Positions 17,264 to 25,922 of a stretch of 64,000 bases of DNA are shown piece after piece; within the stretch, counting starts at the first letter, position 1, and each line of letters opens with the position of its first letter. The stretch comes from Streptococcus sp. oral taxon 056 str. F0418. Its GTDB lineage: Bacteria; Bacillota; Bacilli; Lactobacillales; Streptococcaceae. The DNA is taken from assembly GCF_000220065.1 (NCBI RefSeq), contig NZ_AFQU01000001.1, positions 930,001 through 994,000 of the forward strand, given 5' to 3'. Both the position numbers and the translations under genes were made by a program. The notes beneath the pieces were generated by a model. The model was not told the DNA's origin. It searched no databases and saw only the letters and a program-made list of their open reading frames with translations.

Positions 17264-19138
17264 TTGAAAATACAAAATCAACAACTAGAGCGACACTTTC
17301 GACTAGAGAATCAGCATTTTTATACGGATTATTTTGTTAATTTACAGACAAAAACTACCATTTCTCTAACAAATCAAAGAGAATTTTTAGTGTTGTTTGA
17401 AGACGGAGAACAAGTATCATCTCAGGAGTGTAATGCTCATATTCTCAATGAATCTAACAGGGAATTTCTAGTAGAATTTTCACATCCGCTAATAAGCTTA
17501 CGTATCCACTATCAAGCACGAGAAGATGTACTTAGTAAAGAAATTACACTGCTGTCTTCTGAGAAGTTCATCAATGCCATTGACATCGAATACTTCGACT
17601 TTGAGACTAACAAAGCTATTTACTACCCAAAGAAACAAGATGATATCAGTGAATTAGCCGGATTCTCCGGTTACTATGTCGAACTAGGACAACCTATTTA
17701 CGCCAACTCCTTCTTTTTCGGAATGGAATTTCCAATGGGAGAAAATCGTCTAGAAGGACAACATTATTTTTCTCGCTACTATGTTGGACAACAGATCAAT
17801 AATCCTAAAATCATCTGGCCTAGTGTCGTCGGCTCCGCAGCCTCCTTTGAAAAGGAAGACATCCAAAACGCTTTCTTTACTTATATTGCTAACATTGCCC
17901 AACCGAGCTATTTCCGAAAACAATACAACTCTTGGTATGATCATATGACAAATATCAATGAGCAGATTATCCTAGATAGCTTCAAAGAAATTCGGCAAGG
18001 TTTTGAAGATTATGGTGTTCATCTAGACGCTTATGTCGTTGATGATGGCTGGCCAGACTACCAAAGCATCTGGGATTTTAATGATAAGTTTCCGCAAGGG
18101 CTAGACAATATCAAAAAGTTAGTGAATCAATTCGGCTCAAACTTAGGACTTTGGATTGGACCAAGAGGTGGCTATAATGGAACAGAAGTGATCATGAGTG
18201 ATTGGCTGGAGGCTCACCCAGAATTTGGCAGCAAAAATCATTTATCCAATGACGTAAATGTAGGAGACCCTCGCTATCTTCAGCTGATGAAAGAAAAGAT
18301 GCTCGAACACCAGCGCAACTACGATATCAGCTACTGGAAAATAGATGGCTGGCTTCTAAAACCTGATAAAACCGATTGTTCTGGCCCTTTTGCTATGCAT
18401 ACCATGACAGCTTCATACGAGTCCCTGATTGATCTCTTAATCTCTTTAAGAAAAGATAGGAGAGATAAAGACTGTTGGCTCAATCTGACCTCCTATGTCA
18501 ATCCCAGCCCTTGGTTTCTACAATGGGTTAATAGCCTTTGGATTCAGATTTCTCAAGACGTTAGCTTCGTTGAAAATGGTGGAAGTGATCTCAATCGTAT
18601 GATGACTTACCGAGATATACAGTACTATAAATTCCTAAAAGAGCGAGATATTCAGTTACCACTCTGGGCTCTCTATAACCATGAACCGATTTATGCTCAA
18701 ACTGCTCATTCCACTTATATGGATCATCAAATGTCTTCATCTGTTAAGGAGTTTGAAGATTACTTAATGTTTATTGCCACTCGGGGTAATGGTTTTTGGG
18801 AATTTCATTACTCTTATGATATGTTTGATGAAGAACGCTGGCAAGCCAATGCTCGAGCTGTCCATTGGGTTGAACAGAACTATTCCATCCTGAAACACAG
18901 CCACATGATTGGGGGCAATCCAGCAAACTTTGAAGTTTATGGATACTGGTGCCGTCATTCAACTATTTCAGAAGAAATCCTATCCTTACGTAACCCTTCT
19001 GACAAACCTCAACGGATAGAGTTACCTCAATGTAACTTGAAGGATTATCGTGTAGAATGGGGAGGACCTGCTCAAATCATTTCTACACATGAAATCGAAT
19101 TAGCGCCTTATAGTTCTATTATTTTTAAAAAATTCTAA
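17264..19138 (+). CDS. GH36-like (clan GH-D) glycosidase, possible alpha-galactosidase
   Basis: A 624-residue cytoplasmic enzyme without signal peptide. An N-terminal beta domain (about 1-215) is followed by a TIM-barrel (about 220-530) with clan GH-D features: YVVDDGWPDY, LGLWIGPRGGYNG and the probable nucleophile strand SYWKIDGWLLKP. A C-terminal beta domain follows (ISEEILSLRNPSDKPQ). These resemble GH36 melibiases, though the usual KWDxN is KIDGW, so the exact family and sugar are uncertain. It heads the glycan-use locus, with its own cre-like promoter and terminator. The start is a TTG at 17264 behind GGAGGC. Confidence 0.65.
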   Translation: MKIQNQQLERHFRLENQHFYTDYFVNLQTKTTISLTNQREFLVLFEDGEQVSSQECNAHILNESNREFLVEFSHPLISLRIHYQAREDVLSKEITLLSSEKFINAIDIEYFDFETNKAIYYPKKQDDISELAGFSGYYVELGQPIYANSFFFGMEFPMGENRLEGQHYFSRYYVGQQINNPKIIWPSVVGSAASFEKEDIQNAFFTYIANIAQPSYFRKQYNSWYDHMTNINEQIILDSFKEIRQGFEDYGVHLDAYVVDDGWPDYQSIWDFNDKFPQGLDNIKKLVNQFGSNLGLWIGPRGGYNGTEVIMSDWLEAHPEFGSKNHLSNDVNVGDPRYLQLMKEKMLEHQRNYDISYWKIDGWLLKPDKTDCSGPFAMHTMTASYESLIDLLISLRKDRRDKDCWLNLTSYVNPSPWFLQWVNSLWIQISQDVSFVENGGSDLNRMMTYRDIQYYKFLKERDIQLPLWALYNHEPIYAQTAHSTYMDHQMSSSVKEFEDYLMFIATRGNGFWEFHYSYDMFDEERWQANARAVHWVEQNYSILKHSHMIGGNPANFEVYGYWCRHSTISEEILSLRNPSDKPQRIELPQCNLKDYRVEWGGPAQIISTHEIELAPYSSIIFKKF

Positions 19139-19162
19139 TACAATTAATACCTTATTTATTAG

Positions 19163-19199
19163 AGAGTGAAGAAAATGATTTTTCTATCACTCTTTTTTA
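19163..19199 (+). terminator. Terminator of the GH36-like gene
   Basis: AGAGTGAAGAAAA pairs with TTTTTCTaTCACTCT, followed by a T run. Confidence 0.85.
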
Positions 19200-19239
19200 T
19201 TTGCTTAAAAATTGGGTAGCTTTCTTAAAAATAGGTAGT

Positions 19240-19267
19240 TTGAAAATGTAAGCGTTTTTATTATAAT
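19240..19267 (+). promoter_or_regulatory. Promoter of the ABC transporter genes with cre site in the spacer
   Basis: TTGAAA at 19240-19245 and TATAAT at 19262-19267. ATGTAAGCGTTTTTA at 19246-19260 fills the spacer and matches the cre consensus at nearly every position. A long leader of about 180 bases follows; it contains CGTTAACG at 19346-19353, the same palindrome as in the GH36-like promoter. Confidence 0.75.
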
Positions 19268-19451
19268 AAAAATATAAAAACAAACGAGAAGTTTGATATA
19301 ACATTTAGAAAATAGACCAATCATAAATAATAAAACATCATAAGCCGTTAACGCCTATTTCTACAGTTTACCTATTGTTTTACTATTTCTTATTTGTTCA
19401 TTTTCTAATAGTTTATTCAACATCTACAAACATTTAGGAGGGCGAAAGTCT

Positions 19452-20726
19452 ATGTTTAAGTTTAAAAAAACACTTGCCTGTGCAGTAGGAGCAACCTTAC
19501 TAGCAGCCGGTCTAACGGCTTGTGGTTCTGGTCAAAACGCTACAGATAATAAATCTGACAGCGGAAAAGAAACTGAAATCACATACGCAATTTGGGATAA
19601 AATCCAACAGCCTGGAATGCAAAAGCTAGCGGATGAATTCATGAAAGAAAATAAGAATGTCAAAATCAAGGTACAAGTCATTCCTTGGAATGAATATTGG
19701 ACTAAGATGGAAGCAAGTGCAAATGGTAAAAACTTGCCGGACGTATTTTGGATGAATGGTAGTGAGGCAGCACGCTACATCAAGGCTGATGCTTTGATGG
19801 ATTTGACAGAATCATACAACAAAGAAAAAGGCAACTATCCAGAAGACTTAGTGAAACTATATAGCAAAGATAACAAGACTTATGCTATTCCAAAAGACAT
19901 CAGTACCATTGGCCTCTGGTATAACAAGGAAATCTTTGATAAAAAAGGAATCGCCTATCCTGACAACACGTGGGATTGGGCCAAATTTAAAGAAGTAGCT
20001 AAACAATTAACAGATACAGAACAAGGCATCTACGGATTCGGTGCTCCAAATGATACTGAAGTTGGTTATTACAATGCCATTTTCCAAAACGGCGGTAAAG
20101 TCTTATCTGATGATAAGAAAAAATCAGAGTTAAACAACCCTGCGACTCAAGAAGCCCTGCAATGGTGGGCAGATTTCTCTCTCAAAGATAAAAGCTCACC
20201 AACTGTAGCACAAACCGCAGAAAATGACATTCGTAGCCTTTTTGCCTCTGGTAAACTTGCAATGATTTTTGATGGTTCTTGGGTGTTCAACGACAACGCT
20301 AGTAACGAATATTTGAAGAAAAATGCAGACATCGCTGTTCTTCCAAAAGGAAAAGTCAGAGCTACTGTGTATAATGGACTAGGAAATGCAGTTTCAGCTT
20401 ACACAAAAAATAAAGAAGCTGCTGTCAAATTTGTAGAATTCTTGAGCTCCAAGAAAGGTATGGAAATCCAAGGTAGTACCGCTACTGCCATCCCTGCTTA
20501 CAAAGGAGCTGATAAGAAATTTGTCGAAGCAACAAAAGCAACTTTCAACACCGAAGTCTTCTCTGAAATGCTTGAATATGGTGTACTAAGACCAAACGGA
20601 GCAAACTTCAATCGTGCTGAAAGTACTGCTACAGAGGATCTTGCTCCTATCTTTAGCGGAAAATCAACCGTTTCTGATGCAACAGAAAAAGCTGCAAAAG
20701 ATGTCAACGATATTTTAGCTGAATAG
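19452..20726 (+). CDS. Sugar ABC transporter substrate-binding lipoprotein
   Basis: A family 1 extracellular solute-binding protein of 424 residues. The lipoprotein signal ends in GLTAC with the lipid-bearing cysteine at residue 24, then a Ser/Asp/Lys linker. The mature part has the usual two-lobe features (IPWNEYWTKMEASANGKNLP, DVFWMNGSEAARYI, FASGKLAMIFDGSW). It captures an oligosaccharide outside the cell for the two permeases that follow. The locus has no ATPase, so it probably uses a shared MsmK-type ATPase encoded elsewhere, as is known for streptococcal CUT1 transporters. A hairpin after the gene would make more of it than of the permeases. Confidence 0.9.
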   Translation: MFKFKKTLACAVGATLLAAGLTACGSGQNATDNKSDSGKETEITYAIWDKIQQPGMQKLADEFMKENKNVKIKVQVIPWNEYWTKMEASANGKNLPDVFWMNGSEAARYIKADALMDLTESYNKEKGNYPEDLVKLYSKDNKTYAIPKDISTIGLWYNKEIFDKKGIAYPDNTWDWAKFKEVAKQLTDTEQGIYGFGAPNDTEVGYYNAIFQNGGKVLSDDKKKSELNNPATQEALQWWADFSLKDKSSPTVAQTAENDIRSLFASGKLAMIFDGSWVFNDNASNEYLKKNADIAVLPKGKVRATVYNGLGNAVSAYTKNKEAAVKFVEFLSSKKGMEIQGSTATAIPAYKGADKKFVEATKATFNTEVFSEMLEYGVLRPNGANFNRAESTATEDLAPIFSGKSTVSDATEKAAKDVNDILAE

Positions 20727-20743
20727 GATAACGAGTCTTTAAA

Positions 20744-20791
20744 AGAGATAAATACCGACAACCTAGTCAGTGTTTATCTCTTATTTTTTTA
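20744..20791 (+). terminator. Partial terminator between binding protein and permeases
   Basis: AGAGATAAATAC pairs with GTGTTTATCTCT (one G:T pair), followed by TTATTTTTTT. No second promoter is evident before the permeases, so it probably tunes read-through. Confidence 0.75.
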
Positions 20792-20803
20792 AGGAGGTCT
20801 ATT

Positions 20804-21742
20804 GTGGAAAATATTCAACAAACAAAAACACATCAAAAAAGCACCTTTATTACTATCGGTAAACGGCGCTATCGAAAATCATCTATTTTGTGGGGATATT
20901 TATTTATCTTACCAACTTGCTTGGGAATGTTTTTCTTAAACATTAAACCAACGTTTGATACGATTTTCATGAGTTTCTATAAATCTTCTGGACTAGGAGA
21001 TGCGAAATTCGCTGGATTGGAAAATTACCAACGTTTGATCCAAGACCCTCAGATTCCGTTAGCTATCTGGAATACTATCAAATATACGATTTTTGCTGTT
21101 CCAGGAATTATTGTTTTCTCACTATTAGTTGCTGTGCTTCTCAATCAAAAGATTAAGGGTTTATCCCTTTATCGTGTGATTTACTTTCTTCCCGTAGTCT
21201 CCACACCCGCAGCGATTGCAATGGTCTGGCGCTGGCTTTATAACTCTGACTATGGTCTCATTAACTATGCACTCAGCCTTATTGGGATCAAAGGTCCTTG
21301 GTGGTTAGGAGATCCCAAGTTCTCTATACTAGCCATTGCCATCGTGGGGATCTGGAGCGCTATTGGTTATAACATGGTTATCTTACTAGCAGGCCTACAA
21401 GAAATCCCTCGCGATTACTACGAATCTGCCAGCCTAGAGGGGGCAGGGCCTATCAAGCAGTTTTTCTCTATCACACTTCCTCTAGTTTCTCCTTCTCTTT
21501 TTTTCGTGGTCATTACAACCGTCATCAATGCATTACAGGTGTTTGATGTCATCTACCTCATGTTCGACTCTAAAAGCGAAGTCATCATGCACACACAATC
21601 TCTCGTTTACTTATTCTTCAAACATTCTTTCATCTTAAGTAATAAAGGATACGGTGCAGCGATCGTTGTTCTACTTCTTGTCGTTATTGGTTTGATCACA
21701 GCGCTTCAAATGAAATTACAAAAGAAATGGGTTCATTATTAG
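20804..21742 (+). CDS. Sugar ABC transporter permease 1 (MalF type)
   Basis: A 312-residue inner permease of a CUT1 carbohydrate transporter, with six membrane segments after a polar N-terminus. The EAA loop that docks the ATPase is YESASLEGAGPIKQFFSITL. The start is a GTG at 20804 with AAGGAGG seven bases upstream. It pairs with the permease at 21755 to form the membrane channel. Confidence 0.9.
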   Translation: MENIQQTKTHQKSTFITIGKRRYRKSSILWGYLFILPTCLGMFFLNIKPTFDTIFMSFYKSSGLGDAKFAGLENYQRLIQDPQIPLAIWNTIKYTIFAVPGIIVFSLLVAVLLNQKIKGLSLYRVIYFLPVVSTPAAIAMVWRWLYNSDYGLINYALSLIGIKGPWWLGDPKFSILAIAIVGIWSAIGYNMVILLAGLQEIPRDYYESASLEGAGPIKQFFSITLPLVSPSLFFVVITTVINALQVFDVIYLMFDSKSEVIMHTQSLVYLFFKHSFILSNKGYGAAIVVLLLVVIGLITALQMKLQKKWVHY

Positions 21743-21754
21743 GAGGTTTATGTC

Positions 21755-22582
21755 ATGAAAAAACGAACCATTTACACCAAAGTCATTATTCACTCTGTTC
21801 TAATAGTTGGGGCCATTATCATGATTTTGCCTTTCATTTGGATGTGTTTGACCTCTATCAAGACACTTTCCGAATCAATTACAGTCCCTCCTATACTCTT
21901 TCCAAAGGTTCCACAATGGCATAATTTTGTGGATATTCTCAACAAGCTACCGTTTCTTAGCTTTTATATTAATACCATCATTCTGATCATTGGCCGTGTA
22001 GCCTTTGCATTAGCATTTAGCTCTATGGCAGCCTATGCCTTTGCTAGAATCGAGTTCCCTTTTAGAGAATTTCTTTTTAGCATCGTACTAGTGCAAATCA
22101 TGATTCCGTCTCAAATCTTTTTGACACCACAATTTTTATTGGCACAAAAACTAGGAATTTTAGACTCTATTCCCGGCCTTATCTTCCCTGGTCTCGTCAG
22201 TGCTTTTGGAACCTTCTTACTTCGACAATTTTTCAAAGGACTACCTGACGAATTAGAAGAAGCCGCTATCTTAGATGGTTGTAATATTTGGCAAATTTTC
22301 TTTAAAATTATGCTTCCATTAGCACGTTCTGGACTGGTCGCTTTAGGGATTTTTACTACTTTGTTTGCCTTCAAGGATTTGATGTGGCCTCTTATTGTCA
22401 ATATTTCCGAAGACAAAATGCCACTCTCTGCCGGCCTTGCTAGCTTGCAAGGACAGTATTCTACCAACTATCCAGAGTTGATGGCTGGCTCTCTCCTTGC
22501 TATCTGGCCAATGCTGCTGATTTTTATCATGTTCCAAAAAAGATTTATCGAAGGTATTGCAACTTCTGGCGGAAAATTATAA
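21755..22582 (+). CDS. Sugar ABC transporter permease 2 (MalG type)
   Basis: A 275-residue permease with six membrane segments and the EAA loop ELEEAAILDGCNIWQIFFKI. It starts 12 bases after permease 1 behind GGAGG. It ends with the short cytoplasmic tail IEGIATSGGKL typical of MalG-like permeases, then GH31 follows 17 bases later in the same transcript. Confidence 0.9.
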   Translation: MKKRTIYTKVIIHSVLIVGAIIMILPFIWMCLTSIKTLSESITVPPILFPKVPQWHNFVDILNKLPFLSFYINTIILIIGRVAFALAFSSMAAYAFARIEFPFREFLFSIVLVQIMIPSQIFLTPQFLLAQKLGILDSIPGLIFPGLVSAFGTFLLRQFFKGLPDELEEAAILDGCNIWQIFFKIMLPLARSGLVALGIFTTLFAFKDLMWPLIVNISEDKMPLSAGLASLQGQYSTNYPELMAGSLLAIWPMLLIFIMFQKRFIEGIATSGGKL

Positions 22583-22599
22583 TCATATTGAGGTAAGCT

Positions 22600-24114
22600 A
22601 TGAAACTAACATTTTTAGAAAACGAATACTGGTATGGTGGCTACACTGTTGATGGACCAGCGATGCCCCTAGACAATCAAAGCGAAAAAGAAATCAATCT
22701 TACAACGAATCAATCCGTCAATCAAGCTGCTCCGCTTCTCTTATCTTCTAAGGGACGGTATATTTGGAGCCAAAATGGGTTTACTGCACATTTTCGTCAA
22801 GGAGAAATTTTCCTATCAGAAAATGCTATCTTAGAAACAGGCCATCAAACTCTTCGTGGTGCCTATTTGGCAGCTGCAAAAAAATATTTCCCACCAACAG
22901 GAACAATGCCCGATCGTGCTCTGTTTGAGCAACCTATTTATAATTCTTGGATTGAATTGACATTCTATCAAACACAGGAAGCTATCGAACAGTATAGCCA
23001 AACGATTTTAGAAAACGGCTTACCTGCCGGTGTACTCATGATTGATGATGGTTGGTCTAACTACTACGGCGATTGGCAATTTCATTCAGGAAAGTTTCCC
23101 CATCCTGAGAAGATGCTAAAAAAACTTCATCAAGCTGGATTCAAGGTCATGCTATGGATTTGCCCTTTTATTACTGCAGATACAGTAGCTTACCGTGATG
23201 CTCTTGCAAAAGATTTATTAGTAAAGCGGCCTGACGGGGAGGCTTATATTATCCATTGGTGGAATGGTCACTCCGCCCTACTAGATATGACAAATCCCGC
23301 TTCCCGAGATTGGCTAAAGAATCAATTAGACAAACTTCAAGCAATGGGTGTAGACGGCTTTAAATTTGATGCAGGAGATAGTTTCTTTTATCCAGCAGAT
23401 GCTTTGACTTATAAAAAAGCAAGCCCTGATCAACAATCTCAAGCTTGGTCTAACTTTGGTGAACAATACTCTTTTAATGAATTCCGTGTGACTTTTGCTA
23501 CTGGAGGACGCCCACTCCTTCAACGCCTTTGTGATAAAAATCATTCTTGGGGCGATAATGGTATTTCCTCTCTCATTCCAAACAGCCTGACTCAAGGTAT
23601 CACTGGCCATGCTTTTACTTGTCCTGATATGATTGGGGGAGGAGAATATGTCAATTTCGGACAAGCTAGCAAAAACTTGGATCAAGATCTATTTGTTCGA
23701 TATGCCGAAATCGCCTGCCTCATGCCTGCCATGCAGTTTTCAGCGGCACCCTATCGCGTCTTAGATGAGCCACACTACAATGCAATCAAGAAGACCATTC
23801 AAATCAGAGAAAAGTTCATCCATGAAATTTTAGACTTAGTTGAACAAGCTAGCTACACAGGTGAACCAGTTATTCGCTATATGAGTTATGAATTTCCTAG
23901 CGAACCTGTCGAAATGATTACCGATCAATTTATGCTTGGCCCACAACTCTTAGTTGCTCCAATTGTTACACCAAACCAAACCGGACGTCAAGTCTATCTT
24001 CCAAAAGGGCAATGGGAACATAAAGATACAATCATAGATAGCACTGGACAATATTTCCATTTCGAAGCTACCTATGGTGAGCCACTTGTCTTTAAAAAAA
24101 TCGATCATCTTTAA
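22600..24114 (+). CDS. GH31 family glycosidase, possibly MYORG-like alpha-galactosidase type
   Basis: A 504-residue cytoplasmic glycosidase without signal peptide, short for GH31. The barrel strands read GVLMIDDGWSNYYGDW, FKVMLWICPF and GVDGFKFDAGDSFFYP, where the Asp of KFDAG is the expected nucleophile. The region CPDMIGGGEYVNF is typical of the small GH31 clade related to human MYORG, whose characterised members include alpha-galactosidases; this subfamily call is from memory. A C-terminal beta domain ends the protein (PKGQWEHKDTIIDS). It probably cleaves the sugar imported by the adjacent transporter, working with the GH36-like enzyme. Confidence 0.75.
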   Translation: MKLTFLENEYWYGGYTVDGPAMPLDNQSEKEINLTTNQSVNQAAPLLLSSKGRYIWSQNGFTAHFRQGEIFLSENAILETGHQTLRGAYLAAAKKYFPPTGTMPDRALFEQPIYNSWIELTFYQTQEAIEQYSQTILENGLPAGVLMIDDGWSNYYGDWQFHSGKFPHPEKMLKKLHQAGFKVMLWICPFITADTVAYRDALAKDLLVKRPDGEAYIIHWWNGHSALLDMTNPASRDWLKNQLDKLQAMGVDGFKFDAGDSFFYPADALTYKKASPDQQSQAWSNFGEQYSFNEFRVTFATGGRPLLQRLCDKNHSWGDNGISSLIPNSLTQGITGHAFTCPDMIGGGEYVNFGQASKNLDQDLFVRYAEIACLMPAMQFSAAPYRVLDEPHYNAIKKTIQIREKFIHEILDLVEQASYTGEPVIRYMSYEFPSEPVEMITDQFMLGPQLLVAPIVTPNQTGRQVYLPKGQWEHKDTIIDSTGQYFHFEATYGEPLVFKKIDHL

Positions 24115-24128
24115 ACATGCCCCCCTTA

Positions 24129-24164
24129 AAACGGCTGAAATATTTTTGTTTCAGTCGTTATTTT
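24129..24164 (+). terminator. Terminator after the GH31 gene
   Basis: AACGGCTGAAA pairs with TTTCAGTCGTT (one G:T pair), followed by ATTTT. TATAAT hexamers at 24192 and 24201 beyond it could serve the sensor kinase gene. Confidence 0.65.
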
Positions 24165-24239
24165 CTACTAGAATCAATCATCATATTGTTATATAATTTA
24201 TATAATGGGAATGTCGTTTTTATAAAGAAAGAGCTGCCA

Positions 24240-25922
24240 ATGAAAAAGAAATTAACCATTGTATTAGCCTTATTAATTCTTTTTATTTTAGTTATTCTTG
24301 CTTTTATAGGTTTCTTCTATTATCAAACAATAGATACCAACCATAAAAACATTACTAGACTGGCACAAAATCGTTTAGAATATGCCAGCCAGCGACTGCT
24401 CATGGGGCAACGATCTATTGAGGATAATGCAGGTACTCTTCTTGTAGATAGCGATGTCAGAGACCTCCGCACAGATGAAAAGCCTACTGATGACTATTCC
24501 TATTTGCTGCAACTCAATCGCATCAGTGCCAAACTAAAAGAACGGTTGATTAACAGCTCAGATATGGCGGATATTAGCCTATATTGGCCACAAAAAGACA
24601 TTCTTATTTCAACCGAATCCAGTCCCAACCTCAAAAACGAGATGAAACAAGCCCCGCCAATAAAGGGCTGGCGAAATACCAATAGAGGGCTGTACTTTCT
24701 TATGTCCTACACTTTTGGTAATACAGAAGAAGAAACTATCGTAGCTATCAAAGCTTCTGACTCACTCTTACTTGAAGCCCAAGAAGCCTTAGCTAGTAAC
24801 TCTGATGAAGCTGCGCTATTACTACCAGATGGACAAATTTGGGGAGGATCTAGAGAATTACAAAATTTGATCCAAAAAAATCGTAGTGTATTTCAGAAAT
24901 CTATCTCAAATTCACCTTTTCATATCAAACAATCACTCAAGTATTTCATGACTTTGAAGGTGTCCGACTCTCAAATACAACTCATCTCAACTTTACCAAC
25001 CAAACAGTTCGATGATACTTATACCCACAATACCCTAATCTCTTTAACAGCAGTCTTATTTGTACTTGGCTTTGGCTTCATCTTAATCTTTCTTTATCAC
25101 CGCAATGTTTTAGCAGAGATTTCACTTTTAACTACTAAGCTCAAGCTAGTAGAAAAAGGAGATTATGATACCCGCATCGAACATCTCCACCAGAATGAAT
25201 TTGATTATTTGTTTAAGCAGTTTAACCTTATGACTTCAAGTATACAGCGGCTGTTTCGTACGCTAGTCAAAGAAATGCAACAGCGTGATTTAGCAGAAGA
25301 ACGACAGTTTCAGTCTCAAATACAGCCTCACTTTCTCTATAATAGTTTGTTTTATATCGTCTCTGTGGCTGATCAACCGCAAGACGTTAGAAAAATGACC
25401 AGACACTTAGCCGAATACTATCGCTATTTGAGTAAAGCAAAAGACCGAGTCTGTATCCAAGATGAAGTGGAGTTTGCTCGGCACTATCTATCTATTCAAG
25501 CCCTACGGAAAGATTTTCAGTTTCAGATTTCATTAGAGGATCATGTAGGGCAAGAACTTATTCTTCCCTTGTTGATTCAGCCAATTATTGAAAATGCCAT
25601 CGAACACGGCATTGAAGCTAAAGACGGAGCTCATCAAATTAACCTTTCTGTCAAGCGAGAAAACTCAGGTATACACATTATCGTTTCTGATGATGGACCT
25701 GGTATGCTTCTAGATGATCTTGAGACATTGTATCATTTTATTAACCAGCCTCATCACCAAGGAGGCTCTATAGGCCTTTGGAATGTTAATCAGCGCCTTA
25801 AAAATGCTTACGGAAAAGAGGCCGGACTACATTTGAAAATAAACGACTTAGGTGGATTAACTATTCACTTCACAATCAACAAAGAAAGCGGGGGGACATA
25901 TCGTGAAATGTTGGATTGTTGA
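24240..25922 (+). CDS. Sensor histidine kinase, YesM type
   Basis: A 560-residue membrane sensor. Membrane segments lie at about residues 5-27 and 270-290, flanking a large extracellular sensing domain. A HAMP-like region (KLVEKGDYDTRIE) is followed by the His_kinase domain with QIQPHFLYNSLFYIV, whose His is the phosphate acceptor, then the ATPase domain (IENAIEHGIEAKDG, SDDGPGMLL). I choose the ATG at 24240 because the N-terminal membrane segment follows at once; in-frame codons upstream overlap the terminator. It overlaps the response regulator gene by 20 bases. It probably senses the sugar or its binding protein and controls this locus. Confidence 0.88.
   Translation: MKKKLTIVLALLILFILVILAFIGFFYYQTIDTNHKNITRLAQNRLEYASQRLLMGQRSIEDNAGTLLVDSDVRDLRTDEKPTDDYSYLLQLNRISAKLKERLINSSDMADISLYWPQKDILISTESSPNLKNEMKQAPPIKGWRNTNRGLYFLMSYTFGNTEEETIVAIKASDSLLLEAQEALASNSDEAALLLPDGQIWGGSRELQNLIQKNRSVFQKSISNSPFHIKQSLKYFMTLKVSDSQIQLISTLPTKQFDDTYTHNTLISLTAVLFVLGFGFILIFLYHRNVLAEISLLTTKLKLVEKGDYDTRIEHLHQNEFDYLFKQFNLMTSSIQRLFRTLVKEMQQRDLAEERQFQSQIQPHFLYNSLFYIVSVADQPQDVRKMTRHLAEYYRYLSKAKDRVCIQDEVEFARHYLSIQALRKDFQFQISLEDHVGQELILPLLIQPIIENAIEHGIEAKDGAHQINLSVKRENSGIHIIVSDDGPGMLLDDLETLYHFINQPHHQGGSIGLWNVNQRLKNAYGKEAGLHLKINDLGGLTIHFTINKESGGTYREMLDC

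Noticed and set aside
24117..24239. Longer start for the YesM-type kinase
   Set aside because: The extra codons overlap a terminator hairpin and lack a ribosome binding site; the ATG at 24240 is followed directly by the membrane segment.
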